Part shown: positions 19,399-28,329 of the stretch, piece after piece
Position numbering within the stretch: the stretch's first letter is position 1
How the letters are laid out: every line of letters begins with the position of its first letter
Assembly (NCBI GenBank): GCA_028284465.1
Contig: JANQRR010000040.1
Coordinates: 1-64,000, forward strand
DNA length: 64,000 nucleotides
Direction of reading: 5' to 3'
Origin: Gammaproteobacteria bacterium
Lineage (GTDB): Bacteria > Pseudomonadota > Gammaproteobacteria > JAJFKO01
The notes under the pieces: generated by a model
Database searches by the model: none
What the model saw: only the letters and a program-made list of their open reading frames with translations
What the model was told of the DNA's origin: nothing
Position numbers and translations under genes: made by a program

Positions 19399-20518
19399 CC
19401 TGATCCTGCATAACTTCAATGATTTCATTATATTTTGACAACGGGTGAGTACAGTGTTTAAGACACTTTGTTTGATGCATCTGCGAAAGTACTTGCTTGC
19501 GCTTTTCTCCTTCCCATAACTGTTGGAACCCAATACCGCAGGCATAATCAAGCTTGCCAAATGACCATTGTGGCAACGCACGTAAATTGCAACAGCCATA
19601 CAATGAGCCATCTGCGGTGATCACCGCAAGTATTGGCGACGCGAGACAACGTCTAGTGCGATGTTCTATAGGTTGCTGATCAGTGACTTGCAAATCACGT
19701 CTACTCGATCCAATCATAATTTTTTTATGCAAAAATTGTTGCTCACTATCACTGACCCAGTTACCGACGAAGATCTGCAACGTCCCTACATATTCACTAG
19801 CAACTTTTTGTAAATGTTGACGCACCGTTTGTGCTTGCGTAATTGTCATTGTCGGCATACTACCAACTTCTTCGAAAAACGGTGGCCGTATTAGAATATA
19901 ATCGACGTGTAATGCTTCACCCAATTCAATCGCTTGAGCGGCTAACTGATAAGTGTGAATATCCATCGCAAAACTCAAGCCGATGATAGGATGTCGGTGT
20001 TGACCTCGAGCGGCGACTAATTGTTTGATCCCACCAATGATCGCCTGAAAATCTTTACGTTGATGAATAGCATAATGGCTCTCAGGTGTTGGCCCATCAA
20101 TACTAATGCGAACATAATTAGCATACTTTGCTACAACTTCATGATGCTGTGCTAACCGCGATCCGTTAGTGACAATACCCACGGCAAAACCTTGTTGTGC
20201 TGCTAAGGTCAGTATGGTAGCAAATTCAGGGTGTAAGCTTGGTTCACCACCACCTTTTAACACAACACCTTCCACTTTAAAATTGTTGACAGTAAAATTG
20301 GCCAACTCATCTATCAGCTTAGTATACATCTCTAACGATAATTGATATGGATAGTGTTGGGGATCAACGCACCATGCACAAGCATGGTTACAATAGGCGA
20401 CTGGATCAATTTCTATGGTTACCGGTGCTATTTCTTCACCTTGAGCTAGCGATTTTAATCTATCGATATGATGTAATACCTTTAATGGGTTAAATTCTTT
20501 ATAGCGTAAATCTCTCAT
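19373..20518 (-). CDS. Radical SAM protein 5 of the cluster
   Basis: 381 residues from the ATG at 20518, which overlaps the preceding stop as TAATG; the longer frame start at 20548 lies inside the upstream gene. The iron-sulfur motif CNHACAWC places C43, C47 and C50; the SAM motif GGGEP is in VLKGGGEPSLHPEF. Further conserved parts are VRISIDGP and, toward the end, a SPASM-like set of cysteines (RRCLASP, LYGCCNLRALP, TKCLKHCTH). Product unknown; such enzymes modify peptides or small metabolites by radical chemistry. Last gene of the operon; its 3' end overlaps an integrase relic. Confidence 0.85.
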   Translation of the reverse strand: MRDLRYKEFNPLKVLHHIDRLKSLAQGEEIAPVTIEIDPVAYCNHACAWCVDPQHYPYQLSLEMYTKLIDELANFTVNNFKVEGVVLKGGGEPSLHPEFATILTLAAQQGFAVGIVTNGSRLAQHHEVVAKYANYVRISIDGPTPESHYAIHQRKDFQAIIGGIKQLVAARGQHRHPIIGLSFAMDIHTYQLAAQAIELGEALHVDYILIRPPFFEEVGSMPTMTITQAQTVRQHLQKVASEYVGTLQIFVGNWVSDSEQQFLHKKIMIGSSRRDLQVTDQQPIEHRTRRCLASPILAVITADGSLYGCCNLRALPQWSFGKLDYACGIGFQQLWEGEKRKQVLSQMHQTKCLKHCTHPLSKYNEIIEVMQDQAKWHSQFV

Positions 20519-21954
20519 TAGAACCCATCCATACCAGCACCACCACAAGGCGCTGACAAATCTGCTGTTTTACCACGGCCACCTTTATCAAGCAGATCAA
20601 CAAAACAATACGGATCAAGATATTCACCTAAAGCATCACCTTTTTTCACCGCTTCTTTATGCTGCATTTGGTAGTACGACATGATTTGACATGAGCCAGA
20701 ACAGCGCACAGTATAATGATTGCAATCATGACATTTATCATTTTTATAAAGATCTAAATTACGAAAGACTTGCCACTTTTTATCATCTCGCCAAATATCC
20801 TTTAATGACGATTCACGTATATTGCCAGCAATAAATACTTTTTTACTATCTGGATCAGCCGTATCAGGAAATGATGCTGGAGAATAAGAGCATCCATACA
20901 CATGGCCTTGCGGACCAATTACACAACCTTCAACACCGGCCGCACACGTCTTTTTCTTTTGTACAATGAGATCATGTGAGGTGACTGCATCTGGATCCAT
21001 CAAGTCAATCGTCGTAGAAAAGGTAACCTGGGGAAAAAGCTTGCGTAAATGATTCACTTCATGAATAAACCCATAAAAATCATTTTGGTTAAACATATCT
21101 TTGGTCATCCGGATCGTTGAACGACCATAAGGGCGCAATGGAATTAAATTGAGACTGTTAACACCATATTCACAAGCCAAAGTGGCAACATCAATAATAT
21201 TAGCAAGATTATGTTTAGCAACGACCATATTTAAACGTTTACGAATATGAGGGAATGATGCTAATCGTTTTAAGGTGACTATCACCTTATCGTACGTGCC
21301 TTTGCCACGTATTTTATCGTTACTGGTTTTATCACCATCTAACGAAATAATGAACCAATCAATCCCAGCATATGGCAACCACTCCAATTGTTCTTCGGTA
21401 TATACGCCATTGGTACCAATAGAAATATAAAAGCCTTTATCGCGAGCATCTTTAACAATCCTATCAAACCCAGGGACACGGGTACATTCACCACCTGTAT
21501 AACGAATTTCAAACACTCCTAAATCATATGCTTGTTGATTGATATTAAGAATTTCTTCTACAGTTAACTCATTAGGGAGTTTGTGGCGTGAGTTATTAAA
21601 ACAACTACGACAAGCTAAGTTACAATAACGGGTAATTTCAAAATAAATACGCTTTGGAGCAACACTGGCAAGTTCCGATAACCTATTAAGCGGAACGTCA
21701 CTTTTCACATGCCGGATGTGTTTCCAAGTGGCAAGATCTCTTAGCTTATGTTTGCTGATCTCCGTTAACAGATTGACATTACGACACTGTTTAAACAAAC
21801 TATTAAACACTGTTTGTGATATTGGCTGCAATGCACTTGCATATAGCTTGGCAAAAAAAGCATAATCTTGTGCATTTAATTCAATAGCACGCCCTTCATC
21901 ACGAATTAACCAATAACCACCTTGTTTTTCTTGACGTAATAGATGAGCAATCAT
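20518..21954 (-). CDS. Radical SAM/SPASM protein 4 of the cluster, with N-terminal domain
   Basis: 478 residues. About 100 residues precede the radical-SAM core; their size would suit a peptide-recognition (PqqD/RRE-like) domain, though no motif proves it. CNLACRSC gives C111, C115 and C118, and the SAM-binding GGE is in YTGGECTRVPGF. The SPASM region has CAAGVEGC, GCSYSP, CHDCNHYTVRCSGSC and a last Cys in DPYCFVDLL, enough for two auxiliary clusters. The tail, KTADLSAPCGGAGMDGF, is unusual: small-residue-rich with one Cys, beyond the SPASM domain. AAGGAG precedes the ATG; ATGA overlap with gene 3 indicates translational coupling. Confidence 0.88.
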   Translation of the reverse strand: MIAHLLRQEKQGGYWLIRDEGRAIELNAQDYAFFAKLYASALQPISQTVFNSLFKQCRNVNLLTEISKHKLRDLATWKHIRHVKSDVPLNRLSELASVAPKRIYFEITRYCNLACRSCFNNSRHKLPNELTVEEILNINQQAYDLGVFEIRYTGGECTRVPGFDRIVKDARDKGFYISIGTNGVYTEEQLEWLPYAGIDWFIISLDGDKTSNDKIRGKGTYDKVIVTLKRLASFPHIRKRLNMVVAKHNLANIIDVATLACEYGVNSLNLIPLRPYGRSTIRMTKDMFNQNDFYGFIHEVNHLRKLFPQVTFSTTIDLMDPDAVTSHDLIVQKKKTCAAGVEGCVIGPQGHVYGCSYSPASFPDTADPDSKKVFIAGNIRESSLKDIWRDDKKWQVFRNLDLYKNDKCHDCNHYTVRCSGSCQIMSYYQMQHKEAVKKGDALGEYLDPYCFVDLLDKGGRGKTADLSAPCGGAGMDGF

Positions 21955-23042
21955 GGTAATTCTCCTTCTGGTGGTGCAACCAATTCAGCAAAACATGTGG
22001 GGTCATGAGCATCAAGCTTGCTCGTAGCAAAATAAGCAATCGCAGGACAACCACCATAACAATGCTGCTGATAATGATGACAACTTTGGCATTGTGCTGA
22101 TTTTTGTTGAATACGAAAAGGTGTAAATATGGTTGATTGCTGCCACGCTTGCGTCATAGATATCGAATGAATATTGCCAGCACTAAAGGTTTTTTTCTCA
22201 TCTGCGAAAAAAGCACAAGGATAGATTTCACCATCATAATTAATATTGATCATAGTCCGGCCTGCTTTACAAGAAGCTTTCGTTGGATCTTTGTGACAAT
22301 CACTAGCTGGCAGCGTTTCATCTAGAATATCAAAGTCTGTCACAATGTTAATATGTGGATATTGCTGGCGCGAGTCAATAACAGTTTGCACGACACGCAA
22401 ATAATCCTTTGGAGCAATTAACGCATTAGGTAAATGATCTTTAGCGCGACCAATAGGTCTAATGGGAGCAACTTTGAAATCCACATGAATGTTTGCTGCT
22501 TCTTTTATTAAGCCTGCTACATCACCTTGGTTCCCCGCACCGACATGAAACGATAACATTACCTGTTTGCCCGCTTTTTTTAATTCTTGACAGGATAATA
22601 ATGCACGTTTGAAAACCCCTTTGCCACGAATAGCGTCATTGTTAGCGATTAAGCCATCAATGCTGATCATGAATAAATCGATAGGTGCACTTTTTAAATA
22701 ATCAAGCATCGTAGAGGAATACACGCCATTAGTGTTCATGGCAATAGTAATATTGCGTCGTTGACAAGCAGCAATGATATCTTTAAATTGACGATGATAC
22801 GTTGGTTCGCCACCGCTGATCCGCAGATGTTGCACATTCCACGTTAACATTTCATCAAGGATCTTTTGGATCTGCTCAAGCGATAATTCCTGTTGATTCT
22901 CCGGCCCAGAATGATTAAAACAATGGCGACAGCGCAACGGACAACGACCAGTGATCTCGATCCCGATCACTTCGGGTGTTGCCGAAAAATAAGGCGCTAC
23001 TGGTTTATGTCGTAAGATCATATTATCCATGATGTGAGTCAT
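21951..23042 (-). CDS. Radical SAM/SPASM protein 3 of the cluster
   Basis: 363 residues from the ATG at 23042; GTG at 23045 and ATG at 23030 are alternative starts. CPLRCRHC gives C34, C38 and C41, the SAM motif is ISGGEPTYH, and MISIDGLIANNDAIRGKG follows. The C-terminal SPASM domain has ASCKAGR, YPCAFFA and a closing set CQSCHHYQQHCYGGC. It resembles protein 4 in the core (both have a DG..NDxIRGKG element), suggesting an old duplication. It overlaps the previous gene by about 20 bases and the next by 4. Substrate unknown. Confidence 0.88.
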   Translation of the reverse strand: MTHIMDNMILRHKPVAPYFSATPEVIGIEITGRCPLRCRHCFNHSGPENQQELSLEQIQKILDEMLTWNVQHLRISGGEPTYHRQFKDIIAACQRRNITIAMNTNGVYSSTMLDYLKSAPIDLFMISIDGLIANNDAIRGKGVFKRALLSCQELKKAGKQVMLSFHVGAGNQGDVAGLIKEAANIHVDFKVAPIRPIGRAKDHLPNALIAPKDYLRVVQTVIDSRQQYPHINIVTDFDILDETLPASDCHKDPTKASCKAGRTMININYDGEIYPCAFFADEKKTFSAGNIHSISMTQAWQQSTIFTPFRIQQKSAQCQSCHHYQQHCYGGCPAIAYFATSKLDAHDPTCFAELVAPPEGELP

Positions 23043-24033
23043 CACTCAGTTTAAGTTTATGACGTAACAAACTTTCATAACTATTATTTCCCCAAGAACT
23101 TCCAGCCCAATCTTTACAATTGACACAGCATTTCAAAGAATATTGGCTATTAGCATGATCTTGACGAATAGTGTGATAACGATGATCTTGCCACACTTGT
23201 GCTAAGGTTAACGTGGGATCTTGAATTAAATCACCTAACACTTCATCAGGATCTTCATCCCAACTATTAAAACACGCTAATATTTTTCCGGTGGGTCCGA
23301 TAGTAAGACGCGTCCATAATTGCGTACAAGCATGACGTTTTTGTGGCAAACTGGCACATCCCATATCAATTCGATTCCCCCAACTGTGATAAGGACGATA
23401 AATGACTTCATCGGCATACTGGCTCCAAAACATTTTATGCGCAGATTTTTCTGCTTGAAAATCAGGTTGATCTACCGCAGACACAACTAATTTTGCATTC
23501 ACACCTAAGATGTTTTTCAGTTGGCTGTAATAAATTACATTTTTTTTCACTTTTTCGTACTTGCCATTGCGCATGAGTTTTTCATAAGTATGGGTATGCC
23601 CGTGAATAGAGCACTCTAAAACATCAAGCCCCGCTTCTAATAAGCGTCGTGCTTTTTTCTCCGTTAACGAAATACCATCTGTAAAACACTGAACGGTGTT
23701 AACACCAGCATTTTTTGCATAAGCCACCATATCGACTATCTTGGGATGCATTAACGGTTCACCGCGTCCATGTAAACGCAACCAGGCATGAGGATATTGC
23801 GCGACTTCATCTGCAACCCGTTTAAAAATATTAATATCCATAAACAGGCGTTTGCTTTTATGAAATAAGGCTAAGACTTCAGCTGACGCATCACCATAAT
23901 TGGTTTGCCCAATCGGGCATGCGCTACATTGGCTATCACAATGGCCATGCGTTAAAGTCACTTGAGTGCATGAAGGAAAAAGTTGTTGTTGTTTATTTTT
24001 AAAAAGTTCATGTGCATCGATAACGGTTTCCAT
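23023..24033 (-). CDS. Radical SAM protein 2 of the cluster
   Basis: 336 residues from the ATG at 24033, which follows AAAGGAAT; the longer frame runs into the preceding gene without a better start. CDSQCSAC gives C32, C36 and C39. The SAM-binding motif is LHGRGEPLMHP, a variant of GGEP. The C-terminal half has SPASM-like cysteines: RHACTQLW, ILACFNSW and KCCVNCKDW. It starts 19 bases after the cobalamin-type gene ends and overlaps gene 3. The ending, KDWAGSSWGNNSYESLLRHK, is like that of several SPASM proteins. Substrate unknown. Confidence 0.85.
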   Translation of the reverse strand: METVIDAHELFKNKQQQLFPSCTQVTLTHGHCDSQCSACPIGQTNYGDASAEVLALFHKSKRLFMDINIFKRVADEVAQYPHAWLRLHGRGEPLMHPKIVDMVAYAKNAGVNTVQCFTDGISLTEKKARRLLEAGLDVLECSIHGHTHTYEKLMRNGKYEKVKKNVIYYSQLKNILGVNAKLVVSAVDQPDFQAEKSAHKMFWSQYADEVIYRPYHSWGNRIDMGCASLPQKRHACTQLWTRLTIGPTGKILACFNSWDEDPDEVLGDLIQDPTLTLAQVWQDHRYHTIRQDHANSQYSLKCCVNCKDWAGSSWGNNSYESLLRHKLKLSDDSHHG

Positions 24034-24052
24034 ACGATATTCCTTTAAACAA

Positions 24053-25345
24053 TCATTTAAATCCAGCAGAATTCCCCGCCCAAGTACGACCATCTTTGAT
24101 CAACTCATCAATGACATAATCACGCCACGCTCTTACCTTGTGTTCATCAAACTGTTTAGTGCGAATGGTAAAACCTGCTTTAAAGTTTTTTCCAATTTGT
24201 AAATAGTCTGAATAATTTTTATCGATATACGTGATCCCAAAATCGTCGGGTCTATCGTGTAACGGCGTGCCAGGATAGGCAATCACTGGGTATACGGCAA
24301 ATTCATTCCAAGGAAGTTGCTTGACTAAAGATAATGTTTCATGAATGGTGTCATCAGTTTCTCCAGGAAAACCTACCATCAAGTATATTCGTGATTTTAT
24401 CCCTACCTTATCTGCATTGTTTAAACCATCGCAAATTTGTTTGGGGGTTTGTTGCTTGCTCATCGCACCTTTCGCTAAAATTGTTGGGCTACCTGATTCG
24501 ACTCCAAAACTCGCATGGATACATCCACTATCTTTAAGCAAACTTGCCATTTCTGTCGACATCGTATTGACTCTAGCAAAACAACGGTATTGAATGTTTT
24601 CTTGGGCTAACAATGGCGCTAATTTGCGAATACGTTTAATATTAATTGTATAAATATCATCTTGCATACGGAAATGCTGGATCCCGTATTTTTGCTTAAG
24701 AAAACGAATTTCGCCGATCACATGCTCACACGAACGGTAGCGCATTGGCTTGCCTGCCCCCATAATATTCGAATTACAAAAAGCACATGGATAAGGACAA
24801 CCTCGACTGGTAAGCAAGCTTAAACATTTTTGCCCATTGACCTCACGTGTATAACTATTGATATTTACCAAATCATAGTCGGGATAAGGCAAATGATCGA
24901 GAGGCTCCGGCGGATTTCCTAACATAATAGGTAATGGTTTTTTGTTATTTTGGAGAATGTGTAAAATCTTTAATATGGCCATTTCACCTTCTGCCGTAAC
25001 AACCACATCAAAACCATCAGCAGATACTTGTTGCGGCAATGCCGTAGCATGTGGACCACCTGCTATTGTCACTGCAGCTTCTCGCTCTTTTACCATTTTT
25101 TGCAAACGCCGAGTGACATTGTAATTAACACTATAGGTTGAGAACCCATACACATCATAACCTGCAGGGATCAAATCAATAAGATTGTCACTGGTTTCAG
25201 CGGCTAAATCCACTAATGTAACTTTATACCCAAATGACTGTACTTGACTAGCGATATACAATAAGCCTAACGGTGGCTCAAGGCGGTCATCTCTTAGTTC
25301 CAAGCATGGGGTATGAACTAAGCATAAAGAAAGATTTTTTTTCAT
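24053..25345 (-). CDS. Cobalamin-binding radical SAM protein (first of five)
   Basis: 430 residues with the two-domain layout of class-B radical-SAM enzymes. A B12-binding Rossmann domain spans about 1-140 (EPPLGLLYIASQVQSFGYKV, then VTIAGGPHATALP and VVTAEGE). The radical-SAM core follows with CPYPCAFC (C183, C187, C190), FGVESGS and YLMVGFPGETDDT. Known relatives methylate unactivated carbon or rearrange rings, as in BchE and antibiotic or peptide methylases. No His-type B12 ligand motif (DxHxxG) is visible, as usual in this class. Starts 14 bases after the unknown upstream gene ends. Substrate unknown. Confidence 0.9.
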   Translation of the reverse strand: MKKNLSLCLVHTPCLELRDDRLEPPLGLLYIASQVQSFGYKVTLVDLAAETSDNLIDLIPAGYDVYGFSTYSVNYNVTRRLQKMVKEREAAVTIAGGPHATALPQQVSADGFDVVVTAEGEMAILKILHILQNNKKPLPIMLGNPPEPLDHLPYPDYDLVNINSYTREVNGQKCLSLLTSRGCPYPCAFCNSNIMGAGKPMRYRSCEHVIGEIRFLKQKYGIQHFRMQDDIYTINIKRIRKLAPLLAQENIQYRCFARVNTMSTEMASLLKDSGCIHASFGVESGSPTILAKGAMSKQQTPKQICDGLNNADKVGIKSRIYLMVGFPGETDDTIHETLSLVKQLPWNEFAVYPVIAYPGTPLHDRPDDFGITYIDKNYSDYLQIGKNFKAGFTIRTKQFDEHKVRAWRDYVIDELIKDGRTWAGNSAGFK

Positions 25346-25359
25346 AGTAAATTATCACA

Positions 25360-26352
25360 TTATGCAGCAGAAAATGCCTGGTTGACTGCAACATCCTGTT
25401 CGACAATAGAAGTTGTTTCTTCTAGGTTTTTTGCTGGTGACTTTTGATATAAATGTGCCTTTGTTACTGAAACAGGACTTTTAATTTTCTCACGGTAACT
25501 GTCTAAGCTAAGATTTCGATGAAACGCAGCATTATGATGCGTTGCTGGATGAAATTTACAGGTTAAGAATATATTACAAAACTGTGATATTGATAATTGC
25601 TTATTGGTAAATTTATTTAAAATATCTAACATTTCATCAGCAAAATCCATAAGTGCTTTATTAGGTTGATATTCTTTGATAGCAGTTAAATGATTCTTTG
25701 CTGCTGTTAAAGTTTGCATATTCTTATCATCAAGGTATTTAGCTATTCGATTATGGAAAGCGCAAACTTGTGTCGTCATGTGCTGAGGATTTTGAGCAAT
25801 AATATTTTGCATGACTGTATAACTTGTATCAAGCATAGTAACGTCATCAAAAGTATTAGCAAGCCCCAAAGCAGGACCAATAAATGCTTCAGATGCATCG
25901 CCAGGTTGTTTAGTGCGTGCAGCAACATTGAGAGCTAGAATTGGCGTTGTTAAGTTTGTTTGTAACACAAGACTTAATGCCTGTGTATACAACGTTTTTT
26001 TTAACGTTTGCAGACTTGTTACGGGATAACCTAATATTTGGGTCAAGCTAGCTTTTTTTATAGCACCTGCGCAGCAAGCAATTTTAGTTAATGCAATAAC
26101 TTCTAATAAAACATCACCATGCTGTTGTGCAAAGGCTTGTAATTGTTGATAATGCTCAACTGCAACCGCCATTGACGTACGTTTGAGATAATATTTTTGC
26201 ACCGCAACTTTCGCTGAGAAAAAGTATATGGCTGCTTTATCGTTTATTTCAGTCGCTTGTGCTAAATAACGTTTGCTTATTCCTAACAATGTTTGACGAT
26301 CAAAAATGTTTTCAGTTAATAGATTAAATTGATTAACCAATTTATTTAACAT
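25360..26352 (-). CDS. Unknown helical protein heading the radical-SAM operon
   Basis: Not recognised. 330 residues, apparently all-helical and rich in Ala, Leu, Gln and Thr, possibly TPR-like; the last 60 residues are polar. An acidic stretch near the C-terminus (NLEETTSIVEQDVA) resembles type IV effector signals, but its position 14 bases before the cobalamin enzyme argues for a role in that pathway, for example a scaffold or substrate carrier. AGGAAGATCTC precedes the ATG. Either reading is inference. Confidence 0.65.
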   Translation of the reverse strand: MLNKLVNQFNLLTENIFDRQTLLGISKRYLAQATEINDKAAIYFFSAKVAVQKYYLKRTSMAVAVEHYQQLQAFAQQHGDVLLEVIALTKIACCAGAIKKASLTQILGYPVTSLQTLKKTLYTQALSLVLQTNLTTPILALNVAARTKQPGDASEAFIGPALGLANTFDDVTMLDTSYTVMQNIIAQNPQHMTTQVCAFHNRIAKYLDDKNMQTLTAAKNHLTAIKEYQPNKALMDFADEMLDILNKFTNKQLSISQFCNIFLTCKFHPATHHNAAFHRNLSLDSYREKIKSPVSVTKAHLYQKSPAKNLEETTSIVEQDVAVNQAFSAA

Positions 26353-26424
26353 GAGATCTTCCTTTTTCTATTGAGACATATAACATTACTTACGTAACAC
26401 ATCAATCAGAAAGAAAAACTGAAA

Positions 26425-26481
26425 TTACCTTACATAATACTCTTTGCTGGGCATGAAATCAACCCAAGGGTTGGCAAACAT
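26425..26481 (-). CDS. Possible 18-residue precursor peptide before the radical-SAM operon
   Basis: ATG at 26481 with AGGTGG four bases upstream encodes MFANPWVDFMPSKEYYVR and stops at 26425, 72 bases before the operon's first larger gene. Its size and flavour (Met-aromatic start, Pro, Glu, Tyr, C-terminal Arg) recall PqqA, the roughly 23-residue precursor used by the radical-SAM enzyme PqqE. This stretch is richer in GC than nearby spacers. The same frame is open upstream for 13 codons to a TGA but has no other start. It also contains the small inverted repeat CAACCC/GGGTTG. It may be chance; no homologue could be checked. Confidence 0.35.
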   Translation of the reverse strand: MFANPWVDFMPSKEYYVR

Positions 26482-26550
26482 TAGGCCACCTGCGCTATGG
26501 TCACAATTACTTAATTGTTTTCAATTGAGTGTATTCAAGTACATCCGGAA

Positions 26551-27789
26551 TCACATTCTTTGGTTTTTTGATGATAAACCTCTTAATTGATTCGCATACA
26601 TCAAAGCAAGAAATGCGCTTGCGCCAACTAAAATAGTAGCGACAACTAACGGCGCTACAGCTGGTAAACTACCTAATGTTCCTCCAGTAAAAGCCATTAT
26701 TGCCCACGCCAACGAAGCAATGGCACTGCTGATCCCCATCACCCAGCCTTGTCGGTCTTCACCAACTTGATCAGAAAATAAGGTTATCATTGAAGTATAA
26801 ATTAATGCCGATGCAATCGCGATAATAAAACCAAACACCCATGGGTATAAATAATTTTGTGGCAGATATGTCATTAGCAATCCTCCAGTCACTACCATTA
26901 GACTTACCCACGCAATGTGTTTTACTGCAAAGTATTTCACTAAAATTCGCATCACTACGGCCATGGCAATCATAAAACCGATCCCTAAAAACCCAAAAAA
27001 CAAACCAATGTCGCGCGGCGTAATATGATAAACTCGCACTAAATAAAACGATATATATTGAAAGTAACAACTCCAGCCCAATTGCATTACTAAGAAAATT
27101 ATCGCTAAAAAGCGTACGGTTTTGTGCTTAAAACCTGCGGCAAAAACTTCAAAGCCACGGGCGAGCTTAATCTTTATCTTCCCTGCTCGTGATGAAGTTT
27201 CTTGAAAAAAACATTGCAACCAATACACATTAACAAATGCTAGTAGCGCGGCAAAATAAAACGGCGTTGCTAAATTAAACCACGACACTAATCTATGATC
27301 TGATAAAAAGCCACCAAACATTGGCCCAAAAACTAAACCCAGTGATAATGCCAATAACATTAAACTTAAATTAGCGGCTTTTTTATGCGCTGGGCTTATA
27401 TCAACAATGGCTGCTTGCGCAATCGGCTGGCTGCCCGAGGTAAAACCATCGATTATTCGGCTTAATAATAAAATCGGCACGCTATGAATATACACTGCAA
27501 GTCCCGCAAGCAGGTAACCAACAAATGATCCTAACAAACAAATAATTAATACTTTTTTGCGCCCAGCAAAATCAGACAAATCACCTAATAATGGTGCTCC
27601 TAAGAAAGTAAATAAGGGATATAAGCCTAAACATAAACCATATAACCATTCACGGCGAACTATCGATACTGTTGGCGGTAGTATACCTTGATGCACATTT
27701 AAAAATATCGGCGTTAAAATCGGATAAACGATGCCAAGACCAATTGAATCGATAAAAATAATAAAAAATAAAGGTAAAACACGTTTCAT
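26551..27789 (-). CDS. MFS transporter, TetA-like
   Basis: Inner-membrane transporter, 412 residues, about 12 membrane segments. The drug:proton-antiporter motif A is GDLSDFAGRKKVL between helices 2 and 3, and a motif C-like GLVFGPMFGGFL lies in helix 5. Substrate unknown. It lies just upstream of the radical-SAM operon on the same strand, with a 198-base gap that holds the possible peptide, and might export the product; it could equally be independent. The start is the ATG at 27789, 20 bases after yajQ ends. Confidence 0.88.
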   Translation of the reverse strand: MKRVLPLFFIIFIDSIGLGIVYPILTPIFLNVHQGILPPTVSIVRREWLYGLCLGLYPLFTFLGAPLLGDLSDFAGRKKVLIICLLGSFVGYLLAGLAVYIHSVPILLLSRIIDGFTSGSQPIAQAAIVDISPAHKKAANLSLMLLALSLGLVFGPMFGGFLSDHRLVSWFNLATPFYFAALLAFVNVYWLQCFFQETSSRAGKIKIKLARGFEVFAAGFKHKTVRFLAIIFLVMQLGWSCYFQYISFYLVRVYHITPRDIGLFFGFLGIGFMIAMAVVMRILVKYFAVKHIAWVSLMVVTGGLLMTYLPQNYLYPWVFGFIIAIASALIYTSMITLFSDQVGEDRQGWVMGISSAIASLAWAIMAFTGGTLGSLPAVAPLVVATILVGASAFLALMYANQLRGLSSKNQRM

Positions 27790-27809
27790 GTTAGAGTGAT
27801 CGCATTGTG

Positions 27810-28292
27810 TTAATCACGAAAATTAACATATTGTAATGGTAATTCTAATTTTGCTTCTTTTAAAGTGGCAATGACTGTTTGTAGATCATCACGTTTTTTA
27901 CCGCTTACTCTAACTTGCTCACCTTGTATCGCAGCTTGCACTTTAAGCTTTTTCTCTTTAATAATTTTAACAATTTTCTTGGCTAAAGGTGCTTCTATGC
28001 CTTGTAAAATATCAATTTCCTGCTGAGCCTGCTGTCCACTGACTACCGGATCATGATATTTTAATGCTTGCACATCTACTTCACGTTTAACTAACTTAGT
28101 TCGCAAAATATCATCCATTTGTTTTAATTGAAAATCATTAGGCGCTTGCATAATAATTTTATTTTCAGCCAATTTAAATGACGCATTACTACCTTTAAAG
28201 TCGAAACGAGTATTAACTTCTCGATTAGCTTGATCAACCGCATTACTCACTTCATGTTCATTAACTTCAGACACAATATCAAATGATGGCAT
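27810..28292 (-). CDS. yajQ: YajQ-family nucleotide-binding protein
   Basis: 160 residues, E. coli YajQ being about 163. The opening MPSFDIVSEVNEHEVSNAVDQANRE is replaced here by the same family pattern, and RFDFKGSNASFKL, VDVQALKYHDPV, and the ending LPLQYVNFRD are diagnostic. Members bind tRNA, GTP or, in Xanthomonas, cyclic di-GMP. Two ferredoxin-like domains are expected. GAGAGG lies before the ATG. Its distance to the MFS gene (20 bases) suggests shared transcription, but no functional link is apparent. Confidence 0.93.
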   Translation of the reverse strand: MPSFDIVSEVNEHEVSNAVDQANREVNTRFDFKGSNASFKLAENKIIMQAPNDFQLKQMDDILRTKLVKREVDVQALKYHDPVVSGQQAQQEIDILQGIEAPLAKKIVKIIKEKKLKVQAAIQGEQVRVSGKKRDDLQTVIATLKEAKLELPLQYVNFRD

Positions 28293-28329
28293 ACCAACCT
28301 CTCTTTAAATAGACTTTTTAAAGTATATT

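Noticed and set aside
26482-26550. In-frame TGA codons between the MFS gene end and the short peptide, as possible selenocysteine readthrough
   Set aside because: The frame continues after the MFS stop through two TGA codons into the peptide, but no recognisable SECIS hairpin follows and the peptide has its own ATG and ribosome site; coincidence is more likely.
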